The notes beneath the pieces were generated by a model. It did not search any database. It saw only the letters and a program-made list of their open reading frames with translations, and was not told the origin of the DNA. Positions 7,539 to 16,306 of a stretch of DNA of 39,992 nucleotides are shown here, in pieces. This stretch comes from CAG-1031 sp964556785 (GTDB taxonomy: Bacteria > Bacteroidota > Bacteroidia > Bacteroidales > Muribaculaceae). The translations under genes were made by a program, and so were the position numbers. The stretch covers positions 1 through 39,992 of the forward strand of contig CAZKXM010000008.1 of the NCBI GenBank assembly GCA_964556785.1, given 5' to 3'. Each line of letters starts with the position of its first letter. Position 1 is the first letter of the stretch.

Positions 7539-9340
7539 TGGTTCTCGATATTGATTCGGTGGATTATGCTTCCTTTCTCGTCATAGAGATGGACCGCGCA
7601 GGCCATGCAGGGGTCGAATGAGTGGAGCGTGCGGATGATGGCAAGGGTCATCTCAGCATTGTTCTGCTCTATTCCGGCCACGGGAGTGCCTACAAGGCTC
7701 TCCTCGAACGACGACCGCTGACCCATGGGATCGCGCGGCGAGCCGTTCCACGTTGTCGGCACAACCATCTGATAGTTCACGATCTTCTTGTTGTGGATGT
7801 GGCAGTAGTGGGCGTTGGCGCCGCGCGGAGCCTCGTTGAGCGAGTAGCCCTTGCAGTCGGCGGGCCACGATTCAGGCTCCCACTTGGCGTTGTTGAACAT
7901 CCGTTCGTCGCCGGCCTTGATGTTGGAGATCAGGGTGTCGTAGCATGTCTGCATGAACGATGCCGCACGCACGGCGTCGACGGCGCGGGCAATCATGCGG
8001 CCGGGGGTTGAGAACCATGAGTCGAAAGTCAGGCCGCAGTCCTTCCCGGCAAACTGGTTGGCCATCGACTGCCAGCGCGAAAGCGAAGCGTCGGCGAGTT
8101 CCACAAGGCCGGCATCGCCGGCGGCATAGTTTACAGCCAGTCGGGCGAGAGGGCCAACCTCCATCGGCATTCCCTTGTAGCGAGGGGTCTTGATCCAGCT
8201 GTAGGGCTGGTCGGGTCCGAGCCATTCGTAGGCCTCGGTGGGGCCGGTGTAGTCGAGAACGGTTTCGCCCACTGAGGGGTGCAGACCGCGGTCCTTGCCT
8301 ACGGAGTACTGATACCAGGCGTTGTTCACAAATTCCTGCAGACCGTCGAGTGCCGTCGGATCAAAATCCTCCACTTTGCCCAAGTTGCGGTCAATCACGA
8401 TACCGCGTTTCGACAGATAGCTGTCGGTCTCGTTCATCTGTCCCATAGGATAGTCGCCATAGGAGAGATAGTTGCGCAGGCCGCCTCCTATCTGTGCCCA
8501 CTCGGGGTAGAACGACATGATGGCGATGGCATCGGGCAGATAAACGCGGTTTACAAACTCGTTGATCTCCTGAATTTTCTGTTGAACGAAGCTCAGGCGG
8601 TCCATGTTGATGGCGTTAGGATCCTGCATGTTGACGGCGCAGGCCATACCTCCCACAAGGTAGTTGGGGTGGGGATTCTTGCCGCCGAAAATTGTCTGGA
8701 TCTTACACATCTCCCTCTGGAAATCGAGAGCCTGCAGATAGTGGGCGAGCCCCACGAGGTTCACTGCCGGCGGAAGCTTATAGAGCTTCGAGCCCCAACA
8801 CCAGCGGTTGGTGGAGAACAGGTTGTTCTCGGGATTGGCCTCGAGGAAGCTCTTCACCTTTCGCTGCACATCGGCAAAATAGCCCGGCGAGTTCTCGCCC
8901 CAGGGAGTGTAGGCCTCGCTCAGCGGCGAAATCTGGCGCGCTATGGCGCTCGCCTCGACGGGATCGGCCTTGAGGGCGCTGACAATGTCAACCCAGTCGA
9001 GCGCCGAGAGCTGATAGAAGTGAACAAGATGGTCGCGCGTGTTGAGGGTGCCGAGCATGATGTTTCGAACCATCTGCGCATTCAGGGGAATGTCGATGCC
9101 CAGCGCATTTTCAACCGCACGCACCGACGAAAGCCCGTGCATTGACGTGCACACGCCACACACGCGCATCACGAAGGCCCACACATCGCGCGGATCGCGG
9201 TCCTTGACAATGATCTCGATGCCGCGAACCATGGTGCCGGTGCTGATGGCATCGGTGATTTTGCCGTCGCGTGCCACGGCTTCCATTCTCAGGTGGCCCT
9301 CGATGCGGGTCACCGGGTCAACCACTACTTTATATTCCAT
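7535..9340 (-). CDS. hyaB: [NiFe]-hydrogenase large subunit
   Basis: Catalytic subunit (601 residues) carrying the Ni-Fe(CN)2CO site that oxidises H2. The N-terminal ligand motif is RVCGVCTSMH (Cys61, Cys64, His68) and the C-terminal one is DPCMACAVH (Cys578, Cys581). The 17 residues after that histidine (LYDEKG...IENQ) are the extension removed by the maturation protease. Length and motifs fit group 1 membrane-bound uptake hydrogenases. The start codon overlaps the small-subunit end by 11 bases, as expected for co-translated subunits. Exported with the small subunit through the Tat system, so it acts on the periplasmic side. Confidence 0.96.
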   Translation of the reverse strand: MEYKVVVDPVTRIEGHLRMEAVARDGKITDAISTGTMVRGIEIIVKDRDPRDVWAFVMRVCGVCTSMHGLSSVRAVENALGIDIPLNAQMVRNIMLGTLNTRDHLVHFYQLSALDWVDIVSALKADPVEASAIARQISPLSEAYTPWGENSPGYFADVQRKVKSFLEANPENNLFSTNRWCWGSKLYKLPPAVNLVGLAHYLQALDFQREMCKIQTIFGGKNPHPNYLVGGMACAVNMQDPNAINMDRLSFVQQKIQEINEFVNRVYLPDAIAIMSFYPEWAQIGGGLRNYLSYGDYPMGQMNETDSYLSKRGIVIDRNLGKVEDFDPTALDGLQEFVNNAWYQYSVGKDRGLHPSVGETVLDYTGPTEAYEWLGPDQPYSWIKTPRYKGMPMEVGPLARLAVNYAAGDAGLVELADASLSRWQSMANQFAGKDCGLTFDSWFSTPGRMIARAVDAVRAASFMQTCYDTLISNIKAGDERMFNNAKWEPESWPADCKGYSLNEAPRGANAHYCHIHNKKIVNYQMVVPTTWNGSPRDPMGQRSSFEESLVGTPVAGIEQNNAEMTLAIIRTLHSFDPCMACAVHLYDEKGSIIHRINIENQ

Positions 9341-10427
9341 CTACTTCGTCGCTTTTAACGGGATATTCCGTGTTGTTGTCAATCAGTTTGCGTTTCTGGA
9401 TGTTGGTGACGATGGCGTGGACCGACACACCGGCGAGGGCCGCTACAGCGGCTGCCGCGCCAATCTGGTCGGCCGTGGCCTCGATACCGATGCCGGGCAC
9501 CGATGGCAGGTGTTCGTAGAACGGTTCCTGGTCAAAATAGCCCGGCTCGGCACACCCTATGCACGGGTGGCCGCTCTGTATGGGATAGGATATACAGTCG
9601 TTCCACTTGATGATGCCGCACGAGTTGAATGTGTTCGGCCCCTTGCAGCCCATGTAGTAGAGACAGTAGCCCTTCTTGGCATTCTCGTCGTCGAAGCTCT
9701 GAACGAACATGCCGGCGTCGTAGAAGGCGCGGCGGTAGCATGTGTCGTGAATGCGGCGGGCATAGAACATCTTCGGTCTGCCCATGCCGTCGAGTTCGGG
9801 CAGACGGCCGAATGTGATGTAATAAACGAGCACTCCGGCCATCACGTCGGCGATCGGCGGACAACCCTGCACGTTGATCACCGGCTTGCCGCTGATGAGC
9901 TTGTGGACGGGGCGCGCCTTGGTGGGGTTGGGGTGAGCTCCCTGAATGCACCCCGAGCAGGCGCAGTTGCCCCAGGCAATGATCGCCGCGGCGCCTTCGG
10001 CCTCCTCCTTGAAAATCTCGAGAGCCGAGCGGCCGCCGAGGGTGCAGTAGCCGAACGATCCGGTGGGAATCGAGCCCTCGACACAGAGAATGTATTTTCC
10101 GTAATGTTTCTTGATTGATGCCTCTTTGGTCTCCTCGGCCACGCGGCCGGCAGCTGCCATCAGAAGGTCATCGTAGTCGAGCGAGAGCAGTTCGAGCAGA
10201 ATTTTACCCACAAGCGGGTGCGACGCGCGGATAAACGACTCGCTGCAACAGGTACACTCCTGGAAGTGTTCCCATATCACGTGGACACGCTCTTTTGTTT
10301 CAAGAGCATCGACAATCTGTGCCACTCCCGTCTTGTGGAGCCCCATCATGGCGCCCATAATGCCGCAGAATTTCAGAAACTGGCGGCGGGTGTAGCCTTT
10401 GGCCTTGAGTTCTTCGTAGAATGTCAT
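9330..10427 (-). CDS. hyaA: [NiFe]-hydrogenase small subunit, Tat signal, six-Cys proximal cluster
   Basis: Electron-transfer subunit of 365 residues. The ATG at 10427 is chosen because it precedes a Tat signal (TRRQFLKFCG, residues 13-22); the open frame continues upstream without family similarity. Mature-part cysteines are Cys58, Cys60 and Cys61 (ECTCCSESF), Cys155 and Cys160 (GNCACSGC) and Cys189 (QGCPPI). The 19/120-equivalent extra cysteines (60 and 160) mark the [4Fe-3S] proximal cluster of oxygen-tolerant group 1 enzymes. The spacing Cys155-160-189 equals the 115-120-149 spacing of E. coli HyaA. Medial and distal cluster ligands are present (MGCKGP, HPCIGCAEPG). A hydrophobic helix near the C terminus (about residues 315-340) would anchor it to the membrane beside the cytochrome b. 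Confidence 0.95.
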   Translation of the reverse strand: MTFYEELKAKGYTRRQFLKFCGIMGAMMGLHKTGVAQIVDALETKERVHVIWEHFQECTCCSESFIRASHPLVGKILLELLSLDYDDLLMAAAGRVAEETKEASIKKHYGKYILCVEGSIPTGSFGYCTLGGRSALEIFKEEAEGAAAIIAWGNCACSGCIQGAHPNPTKARPVHKLISGKPVINVQGCPPIADVMAGVLVYYITFGRLPELDGMGRPKMFYARRIHDTCYRRAFYDAGMFVQSFDDENAKKGYCLYYMGCKGPNTFNSCGIIKWNDCISYPIQSGHPCIGCAEPGYFDQEPFYEHLPSVPGIGIEATADQIGAAAAVAALAGVSVHAIVTNIQKRKLIDNNTEYPVKSDEVDGI

Positions 10428-10471
10428 TGATGAATCTATAGAGTGAGGAGGTATTAGAAAATTCTTTAGTA

Positions 10472-11503
10472 TCAGCAAATGCGCGGCAGTTGCTCGCCGC
10501 TGAGCATGTCGAGACGGCGCCGGTTGCCAAGCGGCATCCTGAGCCACACGCCGGCGCGGCCGGCTTTGACGCGGCCAATAATGGCGGCACGCTCTCCGTG
10601 GGCGCTGCGGCACACTGCTGCCAGAGCCTTGTCGGCATCGCGGCTGTCGACGGCTATGAGCATCACACCCTCGTTGGCAACATACAGCGGATCGAGCCCG
10701 AGCAGTTCGCAGGCGGCTGCCACCGGTGCGTCGACGGGCACTGCGCTTTCGTCGATCTCGATCTCAACCCCTGAGGCTTCGGCGAGCTCGTTGAGGGTGG
10801 AGGAGAGGCCGCCGCGGGTGGCGTCGCGGATCACTCGCGGCACCGCCACATCGAGCACATTGTGAACCAGATCGCCTAACGATGCGGTGTCGCTTTTGAT
10901 TTCTGACGTGAATTCCAGCCCTTCGCGCTTCGACATCACCGCCATGCCGTGGCAGCCCACTGCGCCCGTGCAGATAATCACATCGCCCTCGGTAAGCGAT
11001 CCGGGATCGATGTCGAGTCCGTGGGCCACATAGCCAATGCCGGAGGTGTTGATATACACACCTTCGCAGCGACCGCGCTCCACAACCTTGGTGTCGCCGG
11101 TCACGATCTCAACCTCGGCTTCAACAGCCGCGCGGGCCATAGTGTCGACAATCTGGCGCAGATCGCTCATGGGGAAACCCTCTTCAATGACGAATCCGCA
11201 CGACAGAAACCGCGGTGTGGCTCCGGCACAGAGCAGGTCGTTGACGGTGCCGTTGATAGCCAGATCGCCGATGTTGCCGCCGGGGAAAAACACGGGGCTC
11301 ACAACAAATGTGTCGGTGGTGAAGGCAAGCCTGTGCCCGGGATCGGGAAGAATGGCCGCATCATGACGCCGGTTGAGAAAGTGGTTGGAAAAAGCCGGAG
11401 CAAAAACTTTCTCAATCAGGTTGGCGGTCATGCGCCCACCGCCTCCGTGGGCCATCTCCACACGGTCGGTCAGTCGGTCGGGTAGCGGACAGGTTTGTGC
11501 CAT
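10472..11503 (-). CDS. hypE: Hydrogenase maturation factor HypE
   Basis: HypE (343 residues) dehydrates a carbamoyl group attached to its C-terminal cysteine, making the cyanide ligands of the hydrogenase iron. It has the AHGGGGRM nucleotide-binding start, TDTFVVSP, GDLAINGTVND, DATRGG, and the invariant terminal PRIC with the acceptor Cys343. The start at 11503 is kept because the segment CPLPDRLTDRVEMAHGGGG looks like other HypE N-termini; an internal Met17 is the alternative. The gene lies 69 bases after hypD and 44 bases before the small subunit. A promoter-like element ends only six bases upstream of the ATG. Confidence 0.95.
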   Translation of the reverse strand: MAQTCPLPDRLTDRVEMAHGGGGRMTANLIEKVFAPAFSNHFLNRRHDAAILPDPGHRLAFTTDTFVVSPVFFPGGNIGDLAINGTVNDLLCAGATPRFLSCGFVIEEGFPMSDLRQIVDTMARAAVEAEVEIVTGDTKVVERGRCEGVYINTSGIGYVAHGLDIDPGSLTEGDVIICTGAVGCHGMAVMSKREGLEFTSEIKSDTASLGDLVHNVLDVAVPRVIRDATRGGLSSTLNELAEASGVEIEIDESAVPVDAPVAAACELLGLDPLYVANEGVMLIAVDSRDADKALAAVCRSAHGERAAIIGRVKAGRAGVWLRMPLGNRRRLDMLSGEQLPRIC

Positions 11504-11508
11504 GGTTC

Positions 11509-11538
11509 CAAAATTATGAAAACTTTTTTAATCCGCAA
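11509..11538 (-). promoter_or_regulatory. Possible internal promoter before hypE
   Basis: On the minus strand TTG (11538-11536), 19-20 bases, and TAATTTTG (11516-11509) fit the Bacteroidetes consensus within the A+T-rich 69-base hypD-hypE gap. A start site seven bases downstream would fall on the hypE ATG, implying a leaderless message or initiation further inside the gene. Confidence 0.4.
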
Positions 11539-11572
11539 GCACTCAGGCACGATTTTATAAAATATATTGGAG

Positions 11573-12667
11573 TCAGGAGTGATATTTGTAATGAGCTGAG
11601 CACACTCCTTCGTCTGACACCATCGGGGCTCCGACGGGATGGTCGGGCGTGCATGTGCGTCCGAAGTGCTCGCATTGGGCAGGGGTGCACAGGCCTTTCA
11701 TGATCAGATGGGCCTTGCAGCCGCTGTTATCTCCGGCGGTGTCGGCCGGAGCGTCGATATTAAAACGGAGCCGTGTGTCGAGCTGCCGGTAGGCGGGGCG
11801 CAGACGCATGCTGCTGCCGGCGATCAGCCCAATGCCTCGCCAGTGTCCGTCGGCGCTCTCCATCACACTGTCAACGATCTGCTGGGCTTTCACGGCGCCC
11901 GCCCGGTCAACAACCCGGCCATAGGCGTTGCTCACTCCCTTCTCGCCGCTTTCGAGCATCTCCACGGCGCGCAGAATTCCCAGAAGCATGTCGACAGGCT
12001 CGAAACCTGTGATCACAACCGGCATATCGAGCTCATGCGAGAGTGCTTCATAGGGCTCGGTTCCGCTGATGGCGCACACATGCCCTGCCGCAAGCAGAGC
12101 GTCGATCCGGCATTCGGGGTCGGCTTTGAGCGCTTTAACGGCGGCAGGAACGGTGAACAGCGATGTCAGCAGGCTGAAATTGGTGATGCCGTTGGCCAGA
12201 GCCTGGCGTGCAAGAAGGGCATAGACGGGTGTGGTGGTTTCGAAGCCTATTGCAAGAAACACAACCTCTTTGTCAGGGTTGTTGCGGGCTATTTCAAGCG
12301 ATCCCAGTGGGGAATAGAGGAGCCTTACGTCAGCCCCCGCGGCCCGGGCTCTGAGCAGGGAGCCCTCGTTTCCGGGCACTCGCAGCATATCGCCGAACGA
12401 ACACAGGATAACGTCGGGGCGCGACGCAAGCCTCACGGCGGCATCGATCGTTTCGGCCGGAGTGACACACACCGGGCAGCCGGGCCCGTGGATCATTTCA
12501 ATTTCGGGGGGGAGGAGTTCTTCAAGCCTGTAGCGTGAGAGAGTGTGCGTCTGCCCGCCGCACACCTCCATTATTTTCCAGCGGCGGGTGGTTGCGGCTG
12601 AAATGCGGTCGAGAAGCGCCCGCATTGTCGGGCCGTCGCGCCAGGGGGTGGGATCGCATGGATTCAT
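11573..12667 (-). CDS. hypD: Hydrogenase maturation factor HypD
   Basis: HypD (364 residues) is the [4Fe-4S] scaffold on which, together with HypC, the Fe(CN)2CO unit is assembled. Family motifs are all visible: EVCGGQTH with Cys36, GPGCPVCVTP with Cys64 and Cys67, GFETTTP, and the C-terminal cysteine-rich cluster region (GLCTPAQCEHFGRTC and VCSAHYKYHS). The ATG overlaps the hypC stop by four bases (ATGA), so hypC and hypD are translationally coupled. This is consistent with HypC and HypD forming a complex. Confidence 0.96.
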   Translation of the reverse strand: MNPCDPTPWRDGPTMRALLDRISAATTRRWKIMEVCGGQTHTLSRYRLEELLPPEIEMIHGPGCPVCVTPAETIDAAVRLASRPDVILCSFGDMLRVPGNEGSLLRARAAGADVRLLYSPLGSLEIARNNPDKEVVFLAIGFETTTPVYALLARQALANGITNFSLLTSLFTVPAAVKALKADPECRIDALLAAGHVCAISGTEPYEALSHELDMPVVITGFEPVDMLLGILRAVEMLESGEKGVSNAYGRVVDRAGAVKAQQIVDSVMESADGHWRGIGLIAGSSMRLRPAYRQLDTRLRFNIDAPADTAGDNSGCKAHLIMKGLCTPAQCEHFGRTCTPDHPVGAPMVSDEGVCSAHYKYHS

Positions 12668-12915
12668 ACTCCTGCGCGCTCAATTTTTTCGCGATGTTCG
12701 GTCATTGCCTCAAGGTCGGCCAGAGTGGCGAGGGCTTCTGCCTCGTTCATAACCGAGATGGCCACACCGGCATGCGCCACAATGTAGTCACCCGGTTTGG
12801 CATCAACAGTGTCGATGCAAATTTTTCGGCTGACTCCCGCGAAATCAACGAGGGCCATGCGGAATAATCCGTTGTCGGTAATGTTGATGATTTTTCCGGG
12901 CACTGCAAGACACAT
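12664..12915 (-). CDS. hypC: Hydrogenase maturation chaperone HypC
   Basis: A small (83-residue) chaperone that escorts the Fe(CN)2CO unit from HypD to the large subunit. The start must be the ATG at 12915: HypC needs cysteine at position 2 (MCLAVPGKI), exposed after Met removal. The TTG three codons upstream would destroy this. The C-terminal part has the family's VDFAGVSRKI and GDYIVAHAGVAI segments. It is first in the visible maturation set; hypA, hypB and hypF are not in the window. It follows the recD2-like gene by 76 bases on the same strand. I found no convincing promoter there, so readthrough from upstream is possible. Confidence 0.94.
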   Translation of the reverse strand: MCLAVPGKIINITDNGLFRMALVDFAGVSRKICIDTVDAKPGDYIVAHAGVAISVMNEAEALATLADLEAMTEHREKIERAGV

Positions 12916-12991
12916 AGGCTTCAATATTGGTTTGTCATGTTACAACGACCGTAGCACCCTAAAAGTTTTTGCCGGCTGAATTTTTAACATT

Positions 12992-14896
12992 TCAATTGCG
13001 CAGCCGCAGCTTGAAATTGGAATTGCGGTTGGGTGTGCGGAGATTGTTGACGGCATAGCGCAGCGCCTCTTTCTCGCCAACGAGAACGCAAAGATCAGTG
13101 GCACGGCTCACAGCGGTGTAGAGCAGATTGCGGTAGAGCATCGGTTTATGGGTAAGCGTCAGGGGCAACACCATCTGTTTTGTCTCGCTTCCCTGAAGCT
13201 TATGGACTGTGGTGGCATAAGCCAGTGTGAGTTCCTTGAGCTCACTGCGGGAGTAGGTTGACCGCCGGCCGTCGCTGAACGTAACCTCAAGCTGTTCCCC
13301 TTCAGGATTGACGGCGGTGATAAGCCCGGTCTCGCCGTTATAGGCACCGCGCGCTGCCGAGTTTGATGTCTGCATCACGGGATCACCGAGACGGAAGGTT
13401 GTTGTGCCGCGCTGCAGTGAGGGCCCCTCGGGATTGAGCCGCTCCTGAAGGTCGGTGTTGAGCTTGCGGGCACCGAGCGGCCCTATCTGCTGTGGTGTGA
13501 CAACGAGTATGCTGCGCGGGTCGATACCCTTTGCGCGGGGAAGTTCTGAGGCTACAAGATCAAGCACCTTATTGTGGATTGCGCGGGTGCCTTTCTCTTC
13601 AATAAACATGAAATCGCGCGCGCAATCAGATTGCGGCATCTGTCCGTTGCGGATTGAGCGCGCTGCGGCCGCTATGAGGCTGGTGTCGCTCTGACGGTAG
13701 TTGTCGACGAGCCTCACGACTGGGATTCGGCCTGAGTCGATCATGTCGCGCAACACGTTGCCGGCCCCGATTGCCGGAAGCTGATCAATGTCGCCGGTCA
13801 CAATCAGCTGAGTGCCTGGCCGCAGGGCGTCGAGCAGATGGTTGAGGAGCACCTGCTCAAGCATCGACCCCTCATCGATAATCAGTGTGTCGGCGTCAAT
13901 CGTCCGGCGGTGGTAGCCCTCGCCCTGGCGGTAACCGAGCAGGCGGTGGATTGTTGTGGCATCGTGACCGGTCAGGGCGCTCATCCGTTTTGCGGCTCTA
14001 CCGGTCGGAGCTGCGAGCACAACCCGTTTGCCCTGATTTTGGAGCGTCTCGATAACGCCGCAGAGCAGGGTTGTTTTGCCGGTGCCGGGACCGCCGGTAA
14101 GCACGCTCACGGGCGAGTTGACAATCTGCTCCAATCCCTTGCGTTGGGCCTCGCTGTAACGGTGACCGGCGAGGCTCATCTGAGGTATCTCGGCCGAACT
14201 GACCTGAGCGGGAACGGTTTCGGCAAGAGCTGTGATCTTGGCGGCTCCGTTTTTCTCTGCCTGATAGTAGACGGGCAGATAAAGACCGCCCCGGCTCTCT
14301 ATCAGCCGCCCCGATTCAACAGCTGGCGCCACTGCTGCCTTGATCTTTTCAGCATCGACTTCGGCCATCGCGGCGGCGCGGGCTGAGGCTTCGTCAGGGG
14401 TGGCGAACAGATGTCCCTCCTCGGCAAAATGTTTGACGGCGCCCACAAGTGCTCCTTGCAGGCGCCGCGTGTCGTCGGTGGCGATGCCTAAGGCACGCCC
14501 GATTTTGTCGGCTGTGAAAAATCCGAGCTGCCACACGTCTTCAACCATCGAATAGGGGTCGGTTTCGATAACTTTTTCGGTGCGGCTGCGGTATTTATGG
14601 ACAATGCGGTCAATGAACATGTCGCTCAATCCGCATGAATAAAGGAAAATCAGCAACTCAAGCGGTTCCTTGAGGCTTCTGATGCTCCGGGCTGCTTCGC
14701 TGACGGTCGACGCTCCGAGCCCCTTGACCCTGACCGCCTGCGAGGGATCATCGAGAATCACACGTGGCGCCTCGGTGCCAAACTCCTCCACAAGCCTCCG
14801 CGCATAGGCGGGCCCGATTCCTGCAACGCGGCTTCCCGCAAGGAATGCCTCTGTGCCTTTGGCTGTTACCGGTGGCTTAACGTTATCCTTTTCCAT
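12992..14896 (-). CDS. RecD2-like ATP-dependent DNA helicase
   Basis: Superfamily 1B 5'-to-3' helicase (634 residues). The N-terminal part has helix-hairpin-helix elements (SRVAGIGPAYARRLVEEFG at about 22-40, and VKGLGASTV) typical of RecD2. Walker A is GGPGTGKTT (268-276), Walker B is TLIIDEGSM, and the C-terminal UvrD-like motifs include ATTVHKLQGSE and YTAVSRATD. It is somewhat shorter than usual RecD2 proteins (about 720-740). RecD2 acts in repair or recombination without RecBC; its exact role here is not shown. It lies 31 bases downstream of the portal-like gene and 76 bases upstream of hypC, all on the same strand. Confidence 0.88.
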   Translation of the reverse strand: MEKDNVKPPVTAKGTEAFLAGSRVAGIGPAYARRLVEEFGTEAPRVILDDPSQAVRVKGLGASTVSEAARSIRSLKEPLELLIFLYSCGLSDMFIDRIVHKYRSRTEKVIETDPYSMVEDVWQLGFFTADKIGRALGIATDDTRRLQGALVGAVKHFAEEGHLFATPDEASARAAAMAEVDAEKIKAAVAPAVESGRLIESRGGLYLPVYYQAEKNGAAKITALAETVPAQVSSAEIPQMSLAGHRYSEAQRKGLEQIVNSPVSVLTGGPGTGKTTLLCGVIETLQNQGKRVVLAAPTGRAAKRMSALTGHDATTIHRLLGYRQGEGYHRRTIDADTLIIDEGSMLEQVLLNHLLDALRPGTQLIVTGDIDQLPAIGAGNVLRDMIDSGRIPVVRLVDNYRQSDTSLIAAAARSIRNGQMPQSDCARDFMFIEEKGTRAIHNKVLDLVASELPRAKGIDPRSILVVTPQQIGPLGARKLNTDLQERLNPEGPSLQRGTTTFRLGDPVMQTSNSAARGAYNGETGLITAVNPEGEQLEVTFSDGRRSTYSRSELKELTLAYATTVHKLQGSETKQMVLPLTLTHKPMLYRNLLYTAVSRATDLCVLVGEKEALRYAVNNLRTPNRNSNFKLRLRN

Positions 14897-14927
14897 AAAA
14901 GGGTAACGCCGTCAGTCGGCGGCAGGT

Positions 14928-16274
14928 TCACTTCATGCGCTCGGTCATCGCCATCAAAAGGTCATTGCGCCGGTTGCGGAATGAGTGAAAGGTGTCGAAA
15001 ATGTCGCGCAGGCCCTGTACGGAGTTTTCGGTCTGGGCATTGTAGAGCGCGGCGGTGGAAGTTCCCGTGGGGGTCATACCCTGCAGGGCCGAACTCACTC
15101 CGCTCACCTGTTCCATCATCTGCAGTTCGGCGCTGAGAAGGTTGGAAAGCCCCGAATTGATGCCGGCGGTGTTGATAACCGCGGGTGCCACACCTGCCGA
15201 GCTCTTATAGGGAATCACGGCTCCTGGGCGTCCCCATGCCCGGGCATAGTCGGCAAGTTTCCAGTCATCTCCCCCAATCACGGCTTCGCTCGGCATAAGC
15301 AGCAGTTCCTTTGCCGAGACCGCCATCAGACGGTCAACGATGGTCAGGGTGCGGTTAACCTGAATCTGCCTGTCGATGATGTCTTCGATAAACGGATGCA
15401 CCTCGCCGTCGATCAGCGGATAGAGTTTCACCACAAACGGGTGTATGTCGGCCTCGCAACGGTCTAAAAGAGTGCCGTCGGGGGCATACCATCCACCCTG
15501 CCACACGGTGGTGACCCTTCGGCGTACCCCTTCACCTTCCCCGTGGTTAACTTGCGCGGGCCCCTCGACAGTGTTGACAAAGTGGCGCGTCCACACTTCA
15601 ATCACCCTGCACCGGCTGCTCTCGGCCGGGTTGGCGAACTCCCACTCGTCGCCCGTGCCGAGCGGACAGATTGTGAAAGTAGCCGAGGCACGGTCCCGGT
15701 AAGCGGCTCTCAGCCTGGCCTCATGGCGGTCATCTCCCTTGCCAAACCTCATGAGGATCTCGGCCATCGAAAGATCGTGAAGCATCCCGATAACCTCGAT
15801 GTCGTGGCCGCGCGGGTCCTTGAAATTGTTGACAAAAAATCGCGCCGGGCTCACAATGTCGACCCAGGGCCCCGGGCCCTCGGGCCTTTCGCCGGGGTCG
15901 ATACGCTGCACCGCACACCCCGATATCAGGAACTCCTCCAGACTCCGCGCATCGAGCTCGTCGAGCTGATTGCGGGCCGCGATGCTTTTCAGCGGTTCCC
16001 TCAACCCGGGCTCCTGGGCCGCCACACCCCTGAAGCGACCCACCACACTCTTGATTATCTGTCTGAGCAGATTGTTGGTCACCGGTTCGCAGTGGTTGCG
16101 GCGTGCCCTCTGCCGCAGAGTCATCGTAACGCCGTTGTGCTTCACGAGGTCGTCCCACTGGCGCCCGTAGGCAAACCGCTTCATTCTGTCACGTGTGGCC
16201 CTGAAGCCCGAGCATGCGCCCCACGCGCTCCGTGCCCGTTCAAACTGTTGTTGATTGTCGATAGGTTCAGTCAT
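14928..16274 (-). CDS. Phage portal-like protein
   Basis: A 448-residue protein with the layout of a phage portal (head-tail connector) subunit. The N-terminal part has RMKRFAYGRQWDDL and PVTNNLLRQIIKSVVGRFRG. The middle has SPARFFVNNFKDPRG. The C-terminal region has EQVSGVSSALQG, followed by an alanine/Thr-rich stretch and the helical SVQGLRDIFDTFHSFRNRRNDLLMAM. That last arrangement is characteristic of portal proteins of podovirus or crAss-like type. No terminase, protease or capsid gene is nearby, so this is a remnant or a domesticated gene. The frame is intact and codon use resembles the chromosome. The assignment comes from pattern recognition only and is moderately sure. Confidence 0.65.
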   Translation of the reverse strand: MTEPIDNQQQFERARSAWGACSGFRATRDRMKRFAYGRQWDDLVKHNGVTMTLRQRARRNHCEPVTNNLLRQIIKSVVGRFRGVAAQEPGLREPLKSIAARNQLDELDARSLEEFLISGCAVQRIDPGERPEGPGPWVDIVSPARFFVNNFKDPRGHDIEVIGMLHDLSMAEILMRFGKGDDRHEARLRAAYRDRASATFTICPLGTGDEWEFANPAESSRCRVIEVWTRHFVNTVEGPAQVNHGEGEGVRRRVTTVWQGGWYAPDGTLLDRCEADIHPFVVKLYPLIDGEVHPFIEDIIDRQIQVNRTLTIVDRLMAVSAKELLLMPSEAVIGGDDWKLADYARAWGRPGAVIPYKSSAGVAPAVINTAGINSGLSNLLSAELQMMEQVSGVSSALQGMTPTGTSTAALYNAQTENSVQGLRDIFDTFHSFRNRRNDLLMAMTERMK

Positions 16275-16306
16275 AGCTGTGTAAATGATTTTTTGTGATT
16301 CCCTGT

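Noticed and set aside
8279..9145. 288-residue open frame antisense to the hydrogenase large subunit
   Set aside because: A shadow of the high-GC, strongly conserved large-subunit gene; no family motifs and atypical composition.
11639..12538. 299-residue open frame antisense to hypD
   Set aside because: hypD is intact with all motifs; this frame shows none and is a codon-bias artefact.
12916..12991. Dedicated promoter for the hyp/hya cluster
   Set aside because: No TTTG-N19/21-TAnnTTTG arrangement was found on the minus strand in this 76-base gap.
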